NCBI GenBank assembly: GCA_964384345.1
Contig: CAYLKD010000004.1
Coordinates: 12,101-76,100, forward strand
Direction of reading: 5' to 3'
Source: JASLCR01 sp964384345
Lineage (GTDB): Bacteria; Patescibacteriota; Saccharimonadia; Saccharimonadales; Saccharimonadaceae
DNA: 64,000 nt
The notes below the pieces were generated by a model that saw only the letters and a list, made by a program, of their open reading frames with translations, was not told where the DNA came from and did no database searches. The stretch's first letter is position 1. Every line of letters starts with the position of its first letter. The position numbers and the translations under genes are program-made. Shown here in pieces: positions 55,945 to 64,000 of the stretch.

Positions 55945-56772
55945 ATGACGATTAGTGAATGGCTCCAGATCGCATCAGATCAACTTACTAGTTCCGGGTT
56001 CGCTTCCTCACACCTAGATGCTGAAATTATTCTTGCGCATACTATCGATCATCCGCGTACCTGGCTCCACGCTCATGGAGACGATGAACTGGAGTTACGC
56101 AAGCAAGAAATCGCTGACGCACGGCTAGACCTACGGCTGACTCACATCCCTGTTGCTTACATCATAGGACATAAAGAGTTTTATGGTCGCCGCTTCAGTG
56201 TGACGCCCCAAGTCCTGATTCCAAGGGCTGATTCTGAGATACTGATTGAATTACTACGAGATTGTATACCTTCTACCCATGCACTCGGCTCGATTGTTCG
56301 CAAACATCTTGTCGATATTGGAACTGGTTCTGGTTGTTTGGGAATTACTGCAAAACTTGAGCATCCCGAATTGCAGGTTACGTTGCTCGATATAAGCCAG
56401 CCGGCACTAAATGTAGCGATTAAAAATGCGCGACATCTGAATGCGGACGTAGAAACGCTCAAAAGTGATCTACTAAGCAGTTTCCCCTATCAACCTGATA
56501 TTATCGTTGCCAATCTTCCCTATGTCGATACAAAATGGGAACGATCAGAGGAAACTCATTTTGAACCTGCTGAAGCACTTTTTGCATCAAATGATGGATT
56601 GAGCTTAATCTTTAAATGCATTGATCAAGCAAGTAGTCGGCTGAAACAAGACGGTTATCTTGTACTTGAGGCTGACCCACGTCAGTGGAACCACATTCAT
56701 CAAGTCGCAAACCGCTCTGGTTTTGATCTACTGCGCGCAGAGCGATTTGGGGCTTTGTATATAAAACGTTAA
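55945..56772 (+). CDS. prmC: Release factor glutamine methyltransferase
   Basis: PrmC N5-methylates the Gln of the GGQ motif in RF1 and RF2, both encoded in this window. The 275-aa protein has the N-terminal helical domain (SGFASSHLDAEIILAHTI), PVAYIIGHKEFYGRRF, the SAM site LVDIGTGSGCLGI and motif IV IVANLPYVD, where NLPY replaces the common NPPY. Length is normal. Its stop overlaps that of the HtrA gene by 4 bases. Confidence 0.94.
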   Translation: MTISEWLQIASDQLTSSGFASSHLDAEIILAHTIDHPRTWLHAHGDDELELRKQEIADARLDLRLTHIPVAYIIGHKEFYGRRFSVTPQVLIPRADSEILIELLRDCIPSTHALGSIVRKHLVDIGTGSGCLGITAKLEHPELQVTLLDISQPALNVAIKNARHLNADVETLKSDLLSSFPYQPDIIVANLPYVDTKWERSEETHFEPAEALFASNDGLSLIFKCIDQASSRLKQDGYLVLEADPRQWNHIHQVANRSGFDLLRAERFGALYIKR

Positions 56773-58025
56773 TACGACGTGAGGGTCACGGATTTTACCA
56801 GCGTTTGACCATCACGAAGTATAGTCAGTTTTACCGTATCACCTGGTTGGAATTCGCCTACAAGTGTTGATACACTTTTACCAGGACCGACGGTGACATC
56901 ATTTACTTTTGTAATAATATCTTTGTCTTGAATACCAGCGGCTGCGGCGGGGCTATCGACTTTGATTGCTTGACCTGATGTCGCCGTGACGTAGTCCCCC
57001 TGTGTAACAGATAAATTATATTGATTTTGGACTTCAGGTGTAATCGATACGTATTGCAATCCAACGACTGCACGTTCGACTTTACCAGTTTGGATTAAAT
57101 GTTTGAGGATACCTTTCGTTGCACCAATTGGAATTGCAAAGCCAATACTTTGTGCGTCTTGGGCAACAGCCGTATTGATACCGATCACTTGCCCTTTCAT
57201 GTTGAGGAGTGGACCACCAGAATTACCTGAGTTGATAGCCGCATCTGTTTGGAGGAGATCGCTAAGCGATTCAGAATCGGAGCCGTTCTGACCATCACTT
57301 GCAACTACAGGCCGTCCAAGTCCAGATATAATACCGCTTGTTACGGTATTTTGATATTGTCCAAGCGCGTTGCCGATAGCAATAACACTTTGGCCTGTCC
57401 GGACGGTTTTTGAATCACCAATCTCGACTGTAGGTAAACCAGAAACATTTGGAATCTTTAAAAACGCAACATCGTTGAGTGGGTCTTTGCCAAGAACTTT
57501 GACATCTTTGTATGTTTTACCAGATGACGTTACGACGGTTACATTGGTCGAACCACTAATTACATGATTATTAGTCATAACATACCCATCGCTGCTCACA
57601 ATCATGCCTGTACCAGCTGCCTGTTCTTGATAGCCCATACGGTCTGATTGTAAAGTAGTTACGATTGAAACAACGCTCGGCGATACTTTTTCGACGATCG
57701 AGCTGATTGTTTGTTCGGCTGGGGTCACGGTTAGGTTGCCGTCATTGGCAACTTTATCAAAAGAGGCGGTGTTGGATGAACCGTTATTTTCAGTCATCCG
57801 CGAAAACTGGCTACCTGCGTAGCCAACGCCAAAGCAAGCCAGCAACACAACTATAATGGCTGCACCCCACTTGCGGCTCGTCGACTTTGCAGCAGGCTGG
57901 TGTGACGTCTTAGGAGCTGTAGGCGGCATCTTTGGAGGATTTGCTGTATGTGATTCTACGAGAGGCGATGTTTCGCTTGTTGCTACTGGTTGTTGGATTT
58001 GCTTGTCTGACTCGTCCGTAGGCAT
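56769..58025 (-). CDS. HtrA/DegP-family serine protease with PDZ domain
   Basis: A 418-aa membrane-anchored quality-control protease. A cytoplasmic Pro/Thr/Lys-rich N-terminus (1-50) is followed by one TM helix (about 53-75, GAAIIVVLLACFGVGYAG), the trypsin-like domain with His in YVMTNNHVISGS, Asp in DPLNDVAFLKIPN and Ser in AAINSGNSGGPLLNMKG, and one PDZ domain (about 330-415). The active site is complete. It likely degrades misfolded exported proteins. A GGAG site precedes the ATG. Confidence 0.95.
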   Translation of the reverse strand: MPTDESDKQIQQPVATSETSPLVESHTANPPKMPPTAPKTSHQPAAKSTSRKWGAAIIVVLLACFGVGYAGSQFSRMTENNGSSNTASFDKVANDGNLTVTPAEQTISSIVEKVSPSVVSIVTTLQSDRMGYQEQAAGTGMIVSSDGYVMTNNHVISGSTNVTVVTSSGKTYKDVKVLGKDPLNDVAFLKIPNVSGLPTVEIGDSKTVRTGQSVIAIGNALGQYQNTVTSGIISGLGRPVVASDGQNGSDSESLSDLLQTDAAINSGNSGGPLLNMKGQVIGINTAVAQDAQSIGFAIPIGATKGILKHLIQTGKVERAVVGLQYVSITPEVQNQYNLSVTQGDYVTATSGQAIKVDSPAAAAGIQDKDIITKVNDVTVGPGKSVSTLVGEFQPGDTVKLTILRDGQTLVKSVTLTSY

Positions 58026-58082
58026 GAGAACTCCATATGTTATGATTTTGTACTATCTTCTTCTTATTTGCTGTATTTTTGC

Positions 58083-58859
58083 TTAAATCATGCGAATTGA
58101 GTTGAATGTCGTCAGTAAAACACCTATGAGACTGATGGTAAGTAAAAGCGGTAAAAGCACATCGCTAAATTGAATTTTTTTATCATGCGTATGGTAACTG
58201 GCGTAGGTTCGCTCAGCGAGGAACGAAAGCAACACCGTTATGATTGCAATTTGTGGAATTTGTAAATTTCCCATAAACGTAAAGTCGTACCCAAAAGTCC
58301 AGTGATACGATACCCAGCCGAGCTCAGCGAGTACAAAACCCCACACCAAACTGAGAATATGTGTGTGCGGCTCATCATATGAGCCCAATGCATGACGTGC
58401 AGTCGTATAACCAATGACCCACATCACGGCGACAACAGCGCTGGACCACCAGTCATATGACACTTGTGCAAGCGCCATCACTCCTACAAATAACCCAACC
58501 GATGCCTGAGCAATCACGTAACTCCGTTTTGAGCGCGGCTTTAGTACCAATAACCATGCGATATACAAAATGGTTAAAATCAGTTGTACAAAAAATGATC
58601 CTATCGCTAGATATATAAAAACGACATAACTTAGACCGACAATGATATCTACCATATTAGAAATAATATGGGCAAACCAGTGCTGTGGTCGTACTGCAAG
58701 AACACGCCATTTACTGAGTAGGATCAGTCCAAATGCGGGGTATGGTGAGCCGATCACAACAACTGTGATCAATGCTGCAATAGCCAATCCAACATTTAGC
58801 AATATGTAGATAGCTTCACTAAGTAGCGTTCGACTACGTGAGGGGCGCAAAAATTCCAT
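58083..58859 (-). CDS. Polytopic membrane protein, unknown
   Basis: A 258-aa integral membrane protein with about seven hydrophobic segments, for example LLNVGLAIAALITVVVIG, VVFIYLAIGSFFVQLILTI and AIITVLLSFLAERTYAS. Short charged loops join them (KPRSKRSYV, HTHDKKIQ). I see no motif of a known transporter or enzyme. TATAAT lies 11 bases before the ATG. It may be cotranscribed with the following HtrA-type protease gene, 57 bases downstream. Confidence 0.75.
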   Translation of the reverse strand: MEFLRPSRSRTLLSEAIYILLNVGLAIAALITVVVIGSPYPAFGLILLSKWRVLAVRPQHWFAHIISNMVDIIVGLSYVVFIYLAIGSFFVQLILTILYIAWLLVLKPRSKRSYVIAQASVGLFVGVMALAQVSYDWWSSAVVAVMWVIGYTTARHALGSYDEPHTHILSLVWGFVLAELGWVSYHWTFGYDFTFMGNLQIPQIAIITVLLSFLAERTYASYHTHDKKIQFSDVLLPLLLTISLIGVLLTTFNSIRMI

Positions 58860-58894
58860 AAATCCTTTTTATTATACCACTTATAACAAACGAC

Positions 58895-60538
58895 TTAATT
58901 TGTCGTGAGCGCTTTTCCATAAATTATCACAAAATCAGTATCCGCTGAAACAGTAATTGGACTATCGCTACCTGGTTTTGCTACAACACCGTAAATGCTC
59001 TGAAGTTTTGCCTTCGTGGCCGCTTTGTCGCCTGTTAGATCATATAGCTCTACATCTTCATACTCACCCGCTGGCGCATTCTGCGCTACTGTCACAGTGA
59101 AACCTAAGTTCTCCAATGCACTCATGCGCCTTGTTGCATAACCAGTGGTATCTGTACCGTTAAATACCGCGATGTGAGCGTCTTCACGCGTAACATCATT
59201 TGCATTAAGTTGCTTATTTATATAGGCGTGCAGACCAGAATAATCAAAAGTGCCAGATGCGGGGACTTGAATACTTCCTGCACCAAGTGAGGCTGGACCA
59301 GTGACAATTTGTGGGTTGTCAGCTTTCTTGAGATCAATTGAAGTTATTTTATCATTTGGAATATCACGAGCTAAGCTCATTAGTGTTTGTATTTCACTGG
59401 TGTCAAAATTTGTACGTAAATTTTTGCCCAATGCATCAAGTAACGATGTTACTTTACCAACATTACCGAGCGTTCCTGCGCTGAGCGCTTTCTGCTGCAA
59501 TGCCTTAAGAACCTTTTGCTGGTTTGCCTGCCTATCAAAGTCTCCGAGCGCTAAACCACAGGTTGGCGGCACTTCACCGCGAGCACGTGAAAATAGTAAG
59601 GCTTCTAGACCACTCATATGATGTACGCCTGGCGTGTATTTAATTTTCATATTTTGGTCAACAACACTTCCATCTGGAAGTCCAAGATACGAACAACCAC
59701 CATTTCCTTCAACATTCACGTCAACACCACCGACAGCATCAATCGAGCCCACAACCACGGCCCAGTTGATGTGCGCATAATACTGAATCTGTAGTCCGGT
59801 TACTTCTGTTATTTTGCTTGAGAGTGCATTTGCACCCGCCTCGTCGTCTTCGGTATCATTTGAATAACAAAGATACAGTTCATTTATTTTACCCTGGTAG
59901 CCAGAATTACATGCCTGACCATATTTAACGTATAAATCTCTCGGCAAACTGACGATATATGCATCTTTCTTGTTCTGATCAACAGATAAAACCATTAAGG
60001 TGTCAGTCAAATTTGCACCGTCGTGCCGCTGATCATCGATCGAACCAGAGGTACCAAGTATCACGATGTTGGTACGGCCATTTGCATCCATTTTAAGCGG
60101 TTTACTCGCCAGGATACCAAATATGTTACCTTTAAATATACTTGAGCTCGCCATAAATGCACTAAATGCAACATACCCGCCAATAGCAAGCACTGCAATT
60201 ATTAACAAAGTGATGATTCGCTTTACCCATCGACGTCGTGCTGGCTTAGTTGCTTTTGGCTTTCGACCAAATAATCGACTTTTGCTAGTGACCTTTTTTG
60301 GCTCATCATCAATTGTACGGAGTGATTCATCGACATCTGCACGACTAAGTCGTTTTGTAGGCTGCATTTGTTGTTTTGGCAAATTTTCAGGTGTTGAATA
60401 AATTTGGCGATTACTCGTGCCTATGCCAGGACGATTACTTTCGCCTGCCGATGCGATAGTAGTTTGTGGAGACGTACCTAACTCACGCCTACCAGGACGT
60501 GGCACAAAGCCGTCAATAGAACTCGTAGGTTTTCGCAT
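58895..60538 (-). CDS. LytR-CpsA-Psr (LCP) family glycopolymer ligase
   Basis: LCP enzymes move lipid-linked glycopolymers to peptidoglycan. The protein is about 547 aa: a long, basic cytoplasmic N-terminus (about 1-105), one TM helix (about 107-130, ITLLIIAVLAIGGYVAFSA), the LCP domain with NIVILGTSGS, DTLMVLSVDQNKKDAYIVSLPRD, HINWAVVVGSIDAVGGVDVN and LLFSRARGE, and a C-terminal LytR_C domain (AHIAVFNGTDTTGYATRRMS). I prefer ATG 60538 to the TTG 21 bases upstream. Divergent from the Wzy-like gene, which may supply its glycan. Confidence 0.94.
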   Translation of the reverse strand: MRKPTSSIDGFVPRPGRRELGTSPQTTIASAGESNRPGIGTSNRQIYSTPENLPKQQMQPTKRLSRADVDESLRTIDDEPKKVTSKSRLFGRKPKATKPARRRWVKRIITLLIIAVLAIGGYVAFSAFMASSSIFKGNIFGILASKPLKMDANGRTNIVILGTSGSIDDQRHDGANLTDTLMVLSVDQNKKDAYIVSLPRDLYVKYGQACNSGYQGKINELYLCYSNDTEDDEAGANALSSKITEVTGLQIQYYAHINWAVVVGSIDAVGGVDVNVEGNGGCSYLGLPDGSVVDQNMKIKYTPGVHHMSGLEALLFSRARGEVPPTCGLALGDFDRQANQQKVLKALQQKALSAGTLGNVGKVTSLLDALGKNLRTNFDTSEIQTLMSLARDIPNDKITSIDLKKADNPQIVTGPASLGAGSIQVPASGTFDYSGLHAYINKQLNANDVTREDAHIAVFNGTDTTGYATRRMSALENLGFTVTVAQNAPAGEYEDVELYDLTGDKAATKAKLQSIYGVVAKPGSDSPITVSADTDFVIIYGKALTTN

Positions 60539-60624
60539 ATACTTTCTATCACTATACAAGATTACTCCTCTGTTTTAAACAAAAGCATGTTGTATTTTGC
60601 GTCCAATCTACCCACAATGGAGCT

Positions 60625-62010
60625 ATGAGATTTTTATCGAAAGAAAAGCTGTCGCCATACGATATAGGCATTCTACTGTTTATAGGTACGTTAGCATTTA
60701 GTTACCTACCTGTAGCCACCCTGGGTACGTGGCACGGAATACATATTGATCTGTCGGCTATATACGTAATGGTAAGCAGCTTTACGGTCTGGAGTTTGTT
60801 TCGAATTACAAAAGAAAAACGACATGTCATGCCGATACCAATCATTATATTGAGTATTCTCGCAGTCTACTCAAGTATTAGTATTCTGTGGTCACTTAAT
60901 CCAATCAGAGGCATTATCACTTCCCTTTTTTTGTGGCTATTAACGGGAATCGTTGCAAGTATGACGTACGCTACCGAAAGAATGCTGAGATTACGTCGAC
61001 ATGTCTTTATGACACTACTTATTGTTTACGTAGTGATAGTCTTATGGGCATTGTGGCAGCTAATCGGTGATGCGCTCGGCATATCACCCACACTAACCCT
61101 TTTGCCCCTTAATTATCAATCAGCCGTGTTTGGAGTTGCACGACCGACTGGGTTTGCCTTGGAGCCACAGTTTTTTTCAAGCATGTTACTAATTCCATTT
61201 TTATGGAGTGCCCATCGACTACTGCATAAGCAACGTGACCTACTCACTAGTATGGTGTTTGTGAGCGCAGCAATGTTGCAGCTGCTCGCACTTTCGAGGG
61301 GAGGCCTTTTAGCATCATGCGTTGGACTACTAGTACTATCGGCCACGGTGCGTCCATCGTATCGACGAGTTGTGACGGTACTTGCACTGTGCGTTATGGG
61401 TTTTGTCATAGGCCTGGCGATACAATATACACTTGCAGCGCTTAATACCCGCGATGTGGTATCAGGAAGTATGAGTGTAGAAAAATCAATCGAGCAACTA
61501 TCGCTCGGAGCTGTGTCATTCCAGAGCAAAGATCCAGTGACTTCTGTCACCAAGCCCCGGAACCCTTCAGTAAATAACACCAACAGTTCAGGCTACATCA
61601 GCTCATCAACGACGTCGCGTCTTACTATGAGCCAAAAGGCCATCGAATTGTGGCAGACGTCACCTCGAACCATTTTGTTTGGAGTCGGTAGTGGAAGCTT
61701 CGGAGCGTCGCTACATAAAACAGGCGATCTTTCAGCATCGGATGGAACTGTTGCAAATAATATTTACCTCGAAACACTTGCCGAGCTAGGAGTTATCGGA
61801 TTTGGGTTATTCGCTACTCTACTCGTGACAACACTTCTAGCATTATATTGGCAAAAACAGTGGCTGCTTCTGTCGCTATTAATGGGCTTCGTACTGCAAT
61901 GGAGTTTTTTCTCCGGCAATGCAAATGTCATACATGTTTGGGTGTTACTGGGCATTGCCATTGCTTTGACGAATACTGCTGCTAAAAAGCATACGCTAAT
62001 CAATACGTAA
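60625..62010 (+). CDS. O-antigen ligase/polymerase-like membrane protein (Wzy/WaaL)
   Basis: A 461-aa polytopic protein with 10-12 helices. A large extracytoplasmic loop (about 275-350) holds SVEKSIEQLSLGAVSFQSKD and the typical ending RLTMSQKAIELWQTSPRTIL-FGVGSGSFG (about 330-360), a pattern found in Wzy_C/WaaL enzymes. These join or polymerise lipid-linked glycans outside the membrane. Together with LCP and uppS this predicts a surface polysaccharide. lepB follows after 20 bases with its own -10 box. Confidence 0.88.
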   Translation: MRFLSKEKLSPYDIGILLFIGTLAFSYLPVATLGTWHGIHIDLSAIYVMVSSFTVWSLFRITKEKRHVMPIPIIILSILAVYSSISILWSLNPIRGIITSLFLWLLTGIVASMTYATERMLRLRRHVFMTLLIVYVVIVLWALWQLIGDALGISPTLTLLPLNYQSAVFGVARPTGFALEPQFFSSMLLIPFLWSAHRLLHKQRDLLTSMVFVSAAMLQLLALSRGGLLASCVGLLVLSATVRPSYRRVVTVLALCVMGFVIGLAIQYTLAALNTRDVVSGSMSVEKSIEQLSLGAVSFQSKDPVTSVTKPRNPSVNNTNSSGYISSSTTSRLTMSQKAIELWQTSPRTILFGVGSGSFGASLHKTGDLSASDGTVANNIYLETLAELGVIGFGLFATLLVTTLLALYWQKQWLLLSLLMGFVLQWSFFSGNANVIHVWVLLGIAIALTNTAAKKHTLINT

Positions 62011-62017
62011 AATCTGC

Positions 62018-62023
62018 TATAAT
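62018..62023 (+). promoter_or_regulatory. -10 box of lepB
   Basis: A perfect TATAAT lies 7 bases before the lepB ATG, in the 20-base gap after the Wzy-like gene. Confidence 0.68.
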
Positions 62024-62030
62024 TAGAGGA

Positions 62031-62633
62031 ATGCAACCAAACTTTTTTCAGCGTCACAATGGCTTAAAAGATGCTATCAGTATTATCGTTTTCATTATAT
62101 GTGTATTGATCGGCACCCTATTTATCAACACATTCATTTTCCGTAGCTTCAATGTTGAAGGGCCGAGTATGGAAACAACACTGTATACAAATGATCGCCT
62201 TATCGTCAATCGTATTCCAGTGAGTTGGTCGCAACTTCAGAACAAAGAATATAGCCCAAAACGAGGCCAGGTTATCGTTTTCAAAAATCCAAACTTTGAT
62301 AGTGTAACTAGTCAGGACGAATACATTGTCAAAAGGGTTATTGCATTTGGCGGCGAGCGTGTTGTACTAAAGGATGGGCACTATATGGTGTATAACGGCG
62401 CATACCCTGCTGGTTTTGATCCCGACGATTCAAACGGCGGCCAACCCGGTTCACCCACGAGTGGCGAAGGAGATTGGACTGTGCCAGCGGGAACATTATT
62501 CGTCAGTGGCGACCATCGTCAAGGAAGCTATTCCCTTGACTCTCGTAATGGCTTAGGATTTATCCCTTTGTATGATGTCATCGGACCAGTCAGTTTACGC
62601 ATCTTCCCATTCAACAAAATACGTAGTTTTTAG
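62031..62633 (+). CDS. lepB: Signal peptidase I
   Basis: It cleaves Sec signal peptides. The 200-aa protein has one N-terminal TM helix (about 13-38), the catalytic Ser in NVEGPSMETTLYTNDRL, the general-base Lys in YIVKRVIAFGGERV and box E SGDHRQGSYSLDSRNGLG. The compact form with a single TM is Gram-positive-like. It converges on parB with a 5-base gap and no terminator visible. Confidence 0.96.
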   Translation: MQPNFFQRHNGLKDAISIIVFIICVLIGTLFINTFIFRSFNVEGPSMETTLYTNDRLIVNRIPVSWSQLQNKEYSPKRGQVIVFKNPNFDSVTSQDEYIVKRVIAFGGERVVLKDGHYMVYNGAYPAGFDPDDSNGGQPGSPTSGEGDWTVPAGTLFVSGDHRQGSYSLDSRNGLGFIPLYDVIGPVSLRIFPFNKIRSF

Positions 62634-62638
62634 TACAT

Positions 62639-63508
62639 CTATAAAAATGTTTTGGTGATGCGTTCGAGCTCGTCACTATTTTTAAACGATATAACGATTT
62701 GTCCACTACCACGCGTAGATGAATTTATTCGTACCGATGCCTTGAGCCGTTCACTCAGCTGTTTCGTCGTATCCATGTGGCTTTGTGCGCTTTTAGCAAT
62801 TGGTTTTTTCTCGCCCGTTTTATGATCACGAACCGCTTGCTCAATTTTCCGAGCGCTCCAATTTCCCTCGATAATCTGAGGGAGTACTGCTGCGATAAGA
62901 GCAGGATCCGCATCGATCAGTGGACGGACCTGGCCCTCTTTGAGCCGACCTTCGGCAACTTCGATCTGCACTTCCTTAGGTAGTCGTAAAAGCCGTAACG
63001 TATTACTCACTGCGCTCACTGACTTTCCGCCGACGGTATGACCAATTTCTTCAAGACTCAAGTTGAACTGATCGCGCAACTTTGCATAGGCCGTTGCTGT
63101 TTCGAGCGCATTGAGGTCATGGCGCTGAAGATTTTCTATCAGAGATAGCTCAAGTTTGTGCTGATCTGAAAGCGTTCGTACTAAAGCTGGAATAGTCGTT
63201 AGACCTGCGGCTTTACTTGCACGGAAGCGACGCTCACCAGCAACTATGAGATACGAGCCATTTTTGTTGGTTACGACAATTGGCTGCAACACGCCGTGCA
63301 ATTTTATTGACTCTGTGAGTTCAGTCAATGCAGTTGTATCAAATCGCTTACGAGGCTGGTCTGGATCAGCGCTAATTTCTGAGAGTTTGATATTGCGTAG
63401 TTCACTGACCTTGTTGTCGTCTCCGGCCGTCGGATCAAACGATTCATCAAAAAGATCCGTTGGAATCAACGATTCAAAGCCACGTCCAAGTCCTTTTTTC
63501 ATACTCAC
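62639..63508 (-). CDS. parB: Chromosome partitioning protein ParB
   Basis: ParB is a CTP-dependent DNA clamp that loads at parS. The 289-aa protein has the GLGRGFESLIP start, the ParB/Srx CTPase motifs (GVLQPIVVTNKNGSYLIVAGERRFRASK with the GERR box), the helix-turn-helix (LSLEEIGHTVGGKSVSAVSNTLRLLRLP) and a C-terminal dimerisation domain. The start GTG overlaps the parA TGA (GTGA); an ATG two codons in is an alternative. No parS-like site was seen in this window. Confidence 0.96.
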   Translation of the reverse strand: MSMKKGLGRGFESLIPTDLFDESFDPTAGDDNKVSELRNIKLSEISADPDQPRKRFDTTALTELTESIKLHGVLQPIVVTNKNGSYLIVAGERRFRASKAAGLTTIPALVRTLSDQHKLELSLIENLQRHDLNALETATAYAKLRDQFNLSLEEIGHTVGGKSVSAVSNTLRLLRLPKEVQIEVAEGRLKEGQVRPLIDADPALIAAVLPQIIEGNWSARKIEQAVRDHKTGEKKPIAKSAQSHMDTTKQLSERLKASVRINSSTRGSGQIVISFKNSDELERITKTFL

Positions 63509-64000
63509 CCTTCGATCCTTTCAAGCACTTCTTTTGCCAGTGCCTTGTATGCGCGAGCGCCCTTGGAGAACCTATCGTATGCACCAACTGGGACACCGTG
63601 ACTTGGCGCTTCAGCGAGGCGGATATTGCGCGGGATAGTCGATTTAAAAACTTTACCTGGAAAGTGCTTCTTGATTTCATCATGCACCTGATTTGATAAA
63701 GTCGTTCGGCTATCTATCATCGTTGGCAGCACACCTACCAGATCCAACGTTGGGTTCATATTCTTTCGTACAAGCTTCATTGTCTCAAGTAGCTGCCCAA
63801 GCCCTTCGAGTGCGTAGAACTCAGCCTGCACTGGTAGTAGCACGTAGCGTGCGGCGATGAGGCCATTGACCGTCAACAAACTTAGACTCGGTGGATTATC
63901 GATTACCACAACATCATAGCCGGACGTGTTTGCTATCGCGTTCTTCAAACGCGAAAATCGGCGATTCGCCTGTGCAAGCTCAACTTCAATATTTGCTAAA
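63505..64000 (-). CDS. parA: Chromosome partitioning ATPase ParA/Soj (5' part outside the window)
   Basis: Partial ParA. The frame stays open to the window edge (LANIEVELAQANRR and onward), so the N-terminus with the deviant Walker A lies outside. Visible parts are VVVIDNPPSLSLLTVNGLIA (Walker B region), YVLLPVQAEFYALEGLGQLL and the C-terminal PRNIRLAEAPSHGVPV, typical of Soj. The Walker B reads DNPPS where DCPPS is common. It overlaps parB by 4 bases in a parAB operon. Confidence 0.95.
   Translation of the reverse strand, partial: LANIEVELAQANRRFSRLKNAIANTSGYDVVVIDNPPSLSLLTVNGLIAARYVLLPVQAEFYALEGLGQLLETMKLVRKNMNPTLDLVGVLPTMIDSRTTLSNQVHDEIKKHFPGKVFKSTIPRNIRLAEAPSHGVPVGAYDRFSKGARAYKALAKEVLERIEG

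Noticed and set aside
1..64000. tRNA or rRNA genes
   Set aside because: Reading both strands for T-loop (GGTTCGA-type) sequences paired with an acceptor stem gave no convincing candidate; a covariance-model scan would be decisive.
62639..64000. parS site or replication origin near parAB
   Set aside because: No TGTTTCACGTGAAACA-like 16-mer or DnaA-box cluster was seen at the end of the window.

Overview
The window looks like a chromosomal segment of a reduced-genome bacterium of the Candidate Phyla Radiation (Patescibacteria), most likely a Saccharibacterium (TM7). The evidence is dense housekeeping content with tiny spacers, stripped-down versions of conserved operons (frr-uppS-rseP-proS without pyrH, cdsA or dxr), type B L31, a lone recF, and CPR-style surface proteins (collagen-like and tail-fibre-like proteins, a Tat-linked small protein, a short protein with an APDTG anchor). 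Both RF1 (prfA) and RF2 (prfB, with the SPF anticodon-like motif) are present and no gene needs UGA read as an amino acid. This argues for the standard code and against Gracilibacteria/Absconditabacteria. The taxonomic call is inference.

Layout. 1-8.5 kb: rsmH and mraZ with a MraZ-type operator, a noncoding inverted-repeat element between them, a GH1 glycosidase, a PIF1-like helicase next to a KwaB-like (DUF4868) protein, and a DUF427-rnhA-folC operon. 8.5-12.2 kb: two GC-rich plus-strand single-gene units (a 64-aa basic protein and a TPR-like protein) set among minus-strand genes around glyS. 12.2-20.5 kb: a soluble histidine kinase, receiver and recO overlapping operon, xseAB with membrane proteins, a THUMP methyltransferase, rpmA, and a protein with a duplicated unknown domain. 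20.5-31.7 kb: cell division and wall (prfB, ftsE, ftsX, PcsB-like CHAP hydrolase, S41 protease; murI, murD; M16 peptidase, secA). 31.8-44.5 kb: hpf, serS, two ABC systems, a beta-solenoid membrane protein, a ThrE-like exporter, lysS, greA, proS. 44.5-50.2 kb: CPBP protease, rseP, uppS, frr, recF, tsf, rpsB. 50.2-54.4 kb: a surface/Tat region (tail-fibre-like protein, collagen-like protein, small Tat-like protein, tatC, tatA, anchored small protein). 54.4-64 kb: L31, prfA-prmC, HtrA protease, LCP ligase, Wzy-like polymerase/ligase, signal peptidase I, parB and partial parA.

Transcription start logic. At least 24 genes have a TATAAT-like -10 box ending only 6-9 bases before the start codon. Transcription would therefore begin at or next to the first codon, so leaderless mRNA looks like a default for first genes of operons here. 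Abundant or downstream genes (hpf, rpmA, the beta-solenoid gene, the collagen cassette and the GC-rich units) instead have real leaders with AAGGAG-type Shine-Dalgarno sites.

Best candidate for an undescribed system: tatA, tatC, a small protein with a Tat-like RK-D-FLK signal, a collagen-like protein and a tail-fibre-like protein all run in one direction and end at a strong terminator. The last three sit behind a near-perfect sigma70 promoter (TTGACA-17-TATACT) placed right after tatC. This may be a Tat-coupled surface-fibre module. No rRNA, tRNA, CRISPR array, insertion sequence or transposase was seen.
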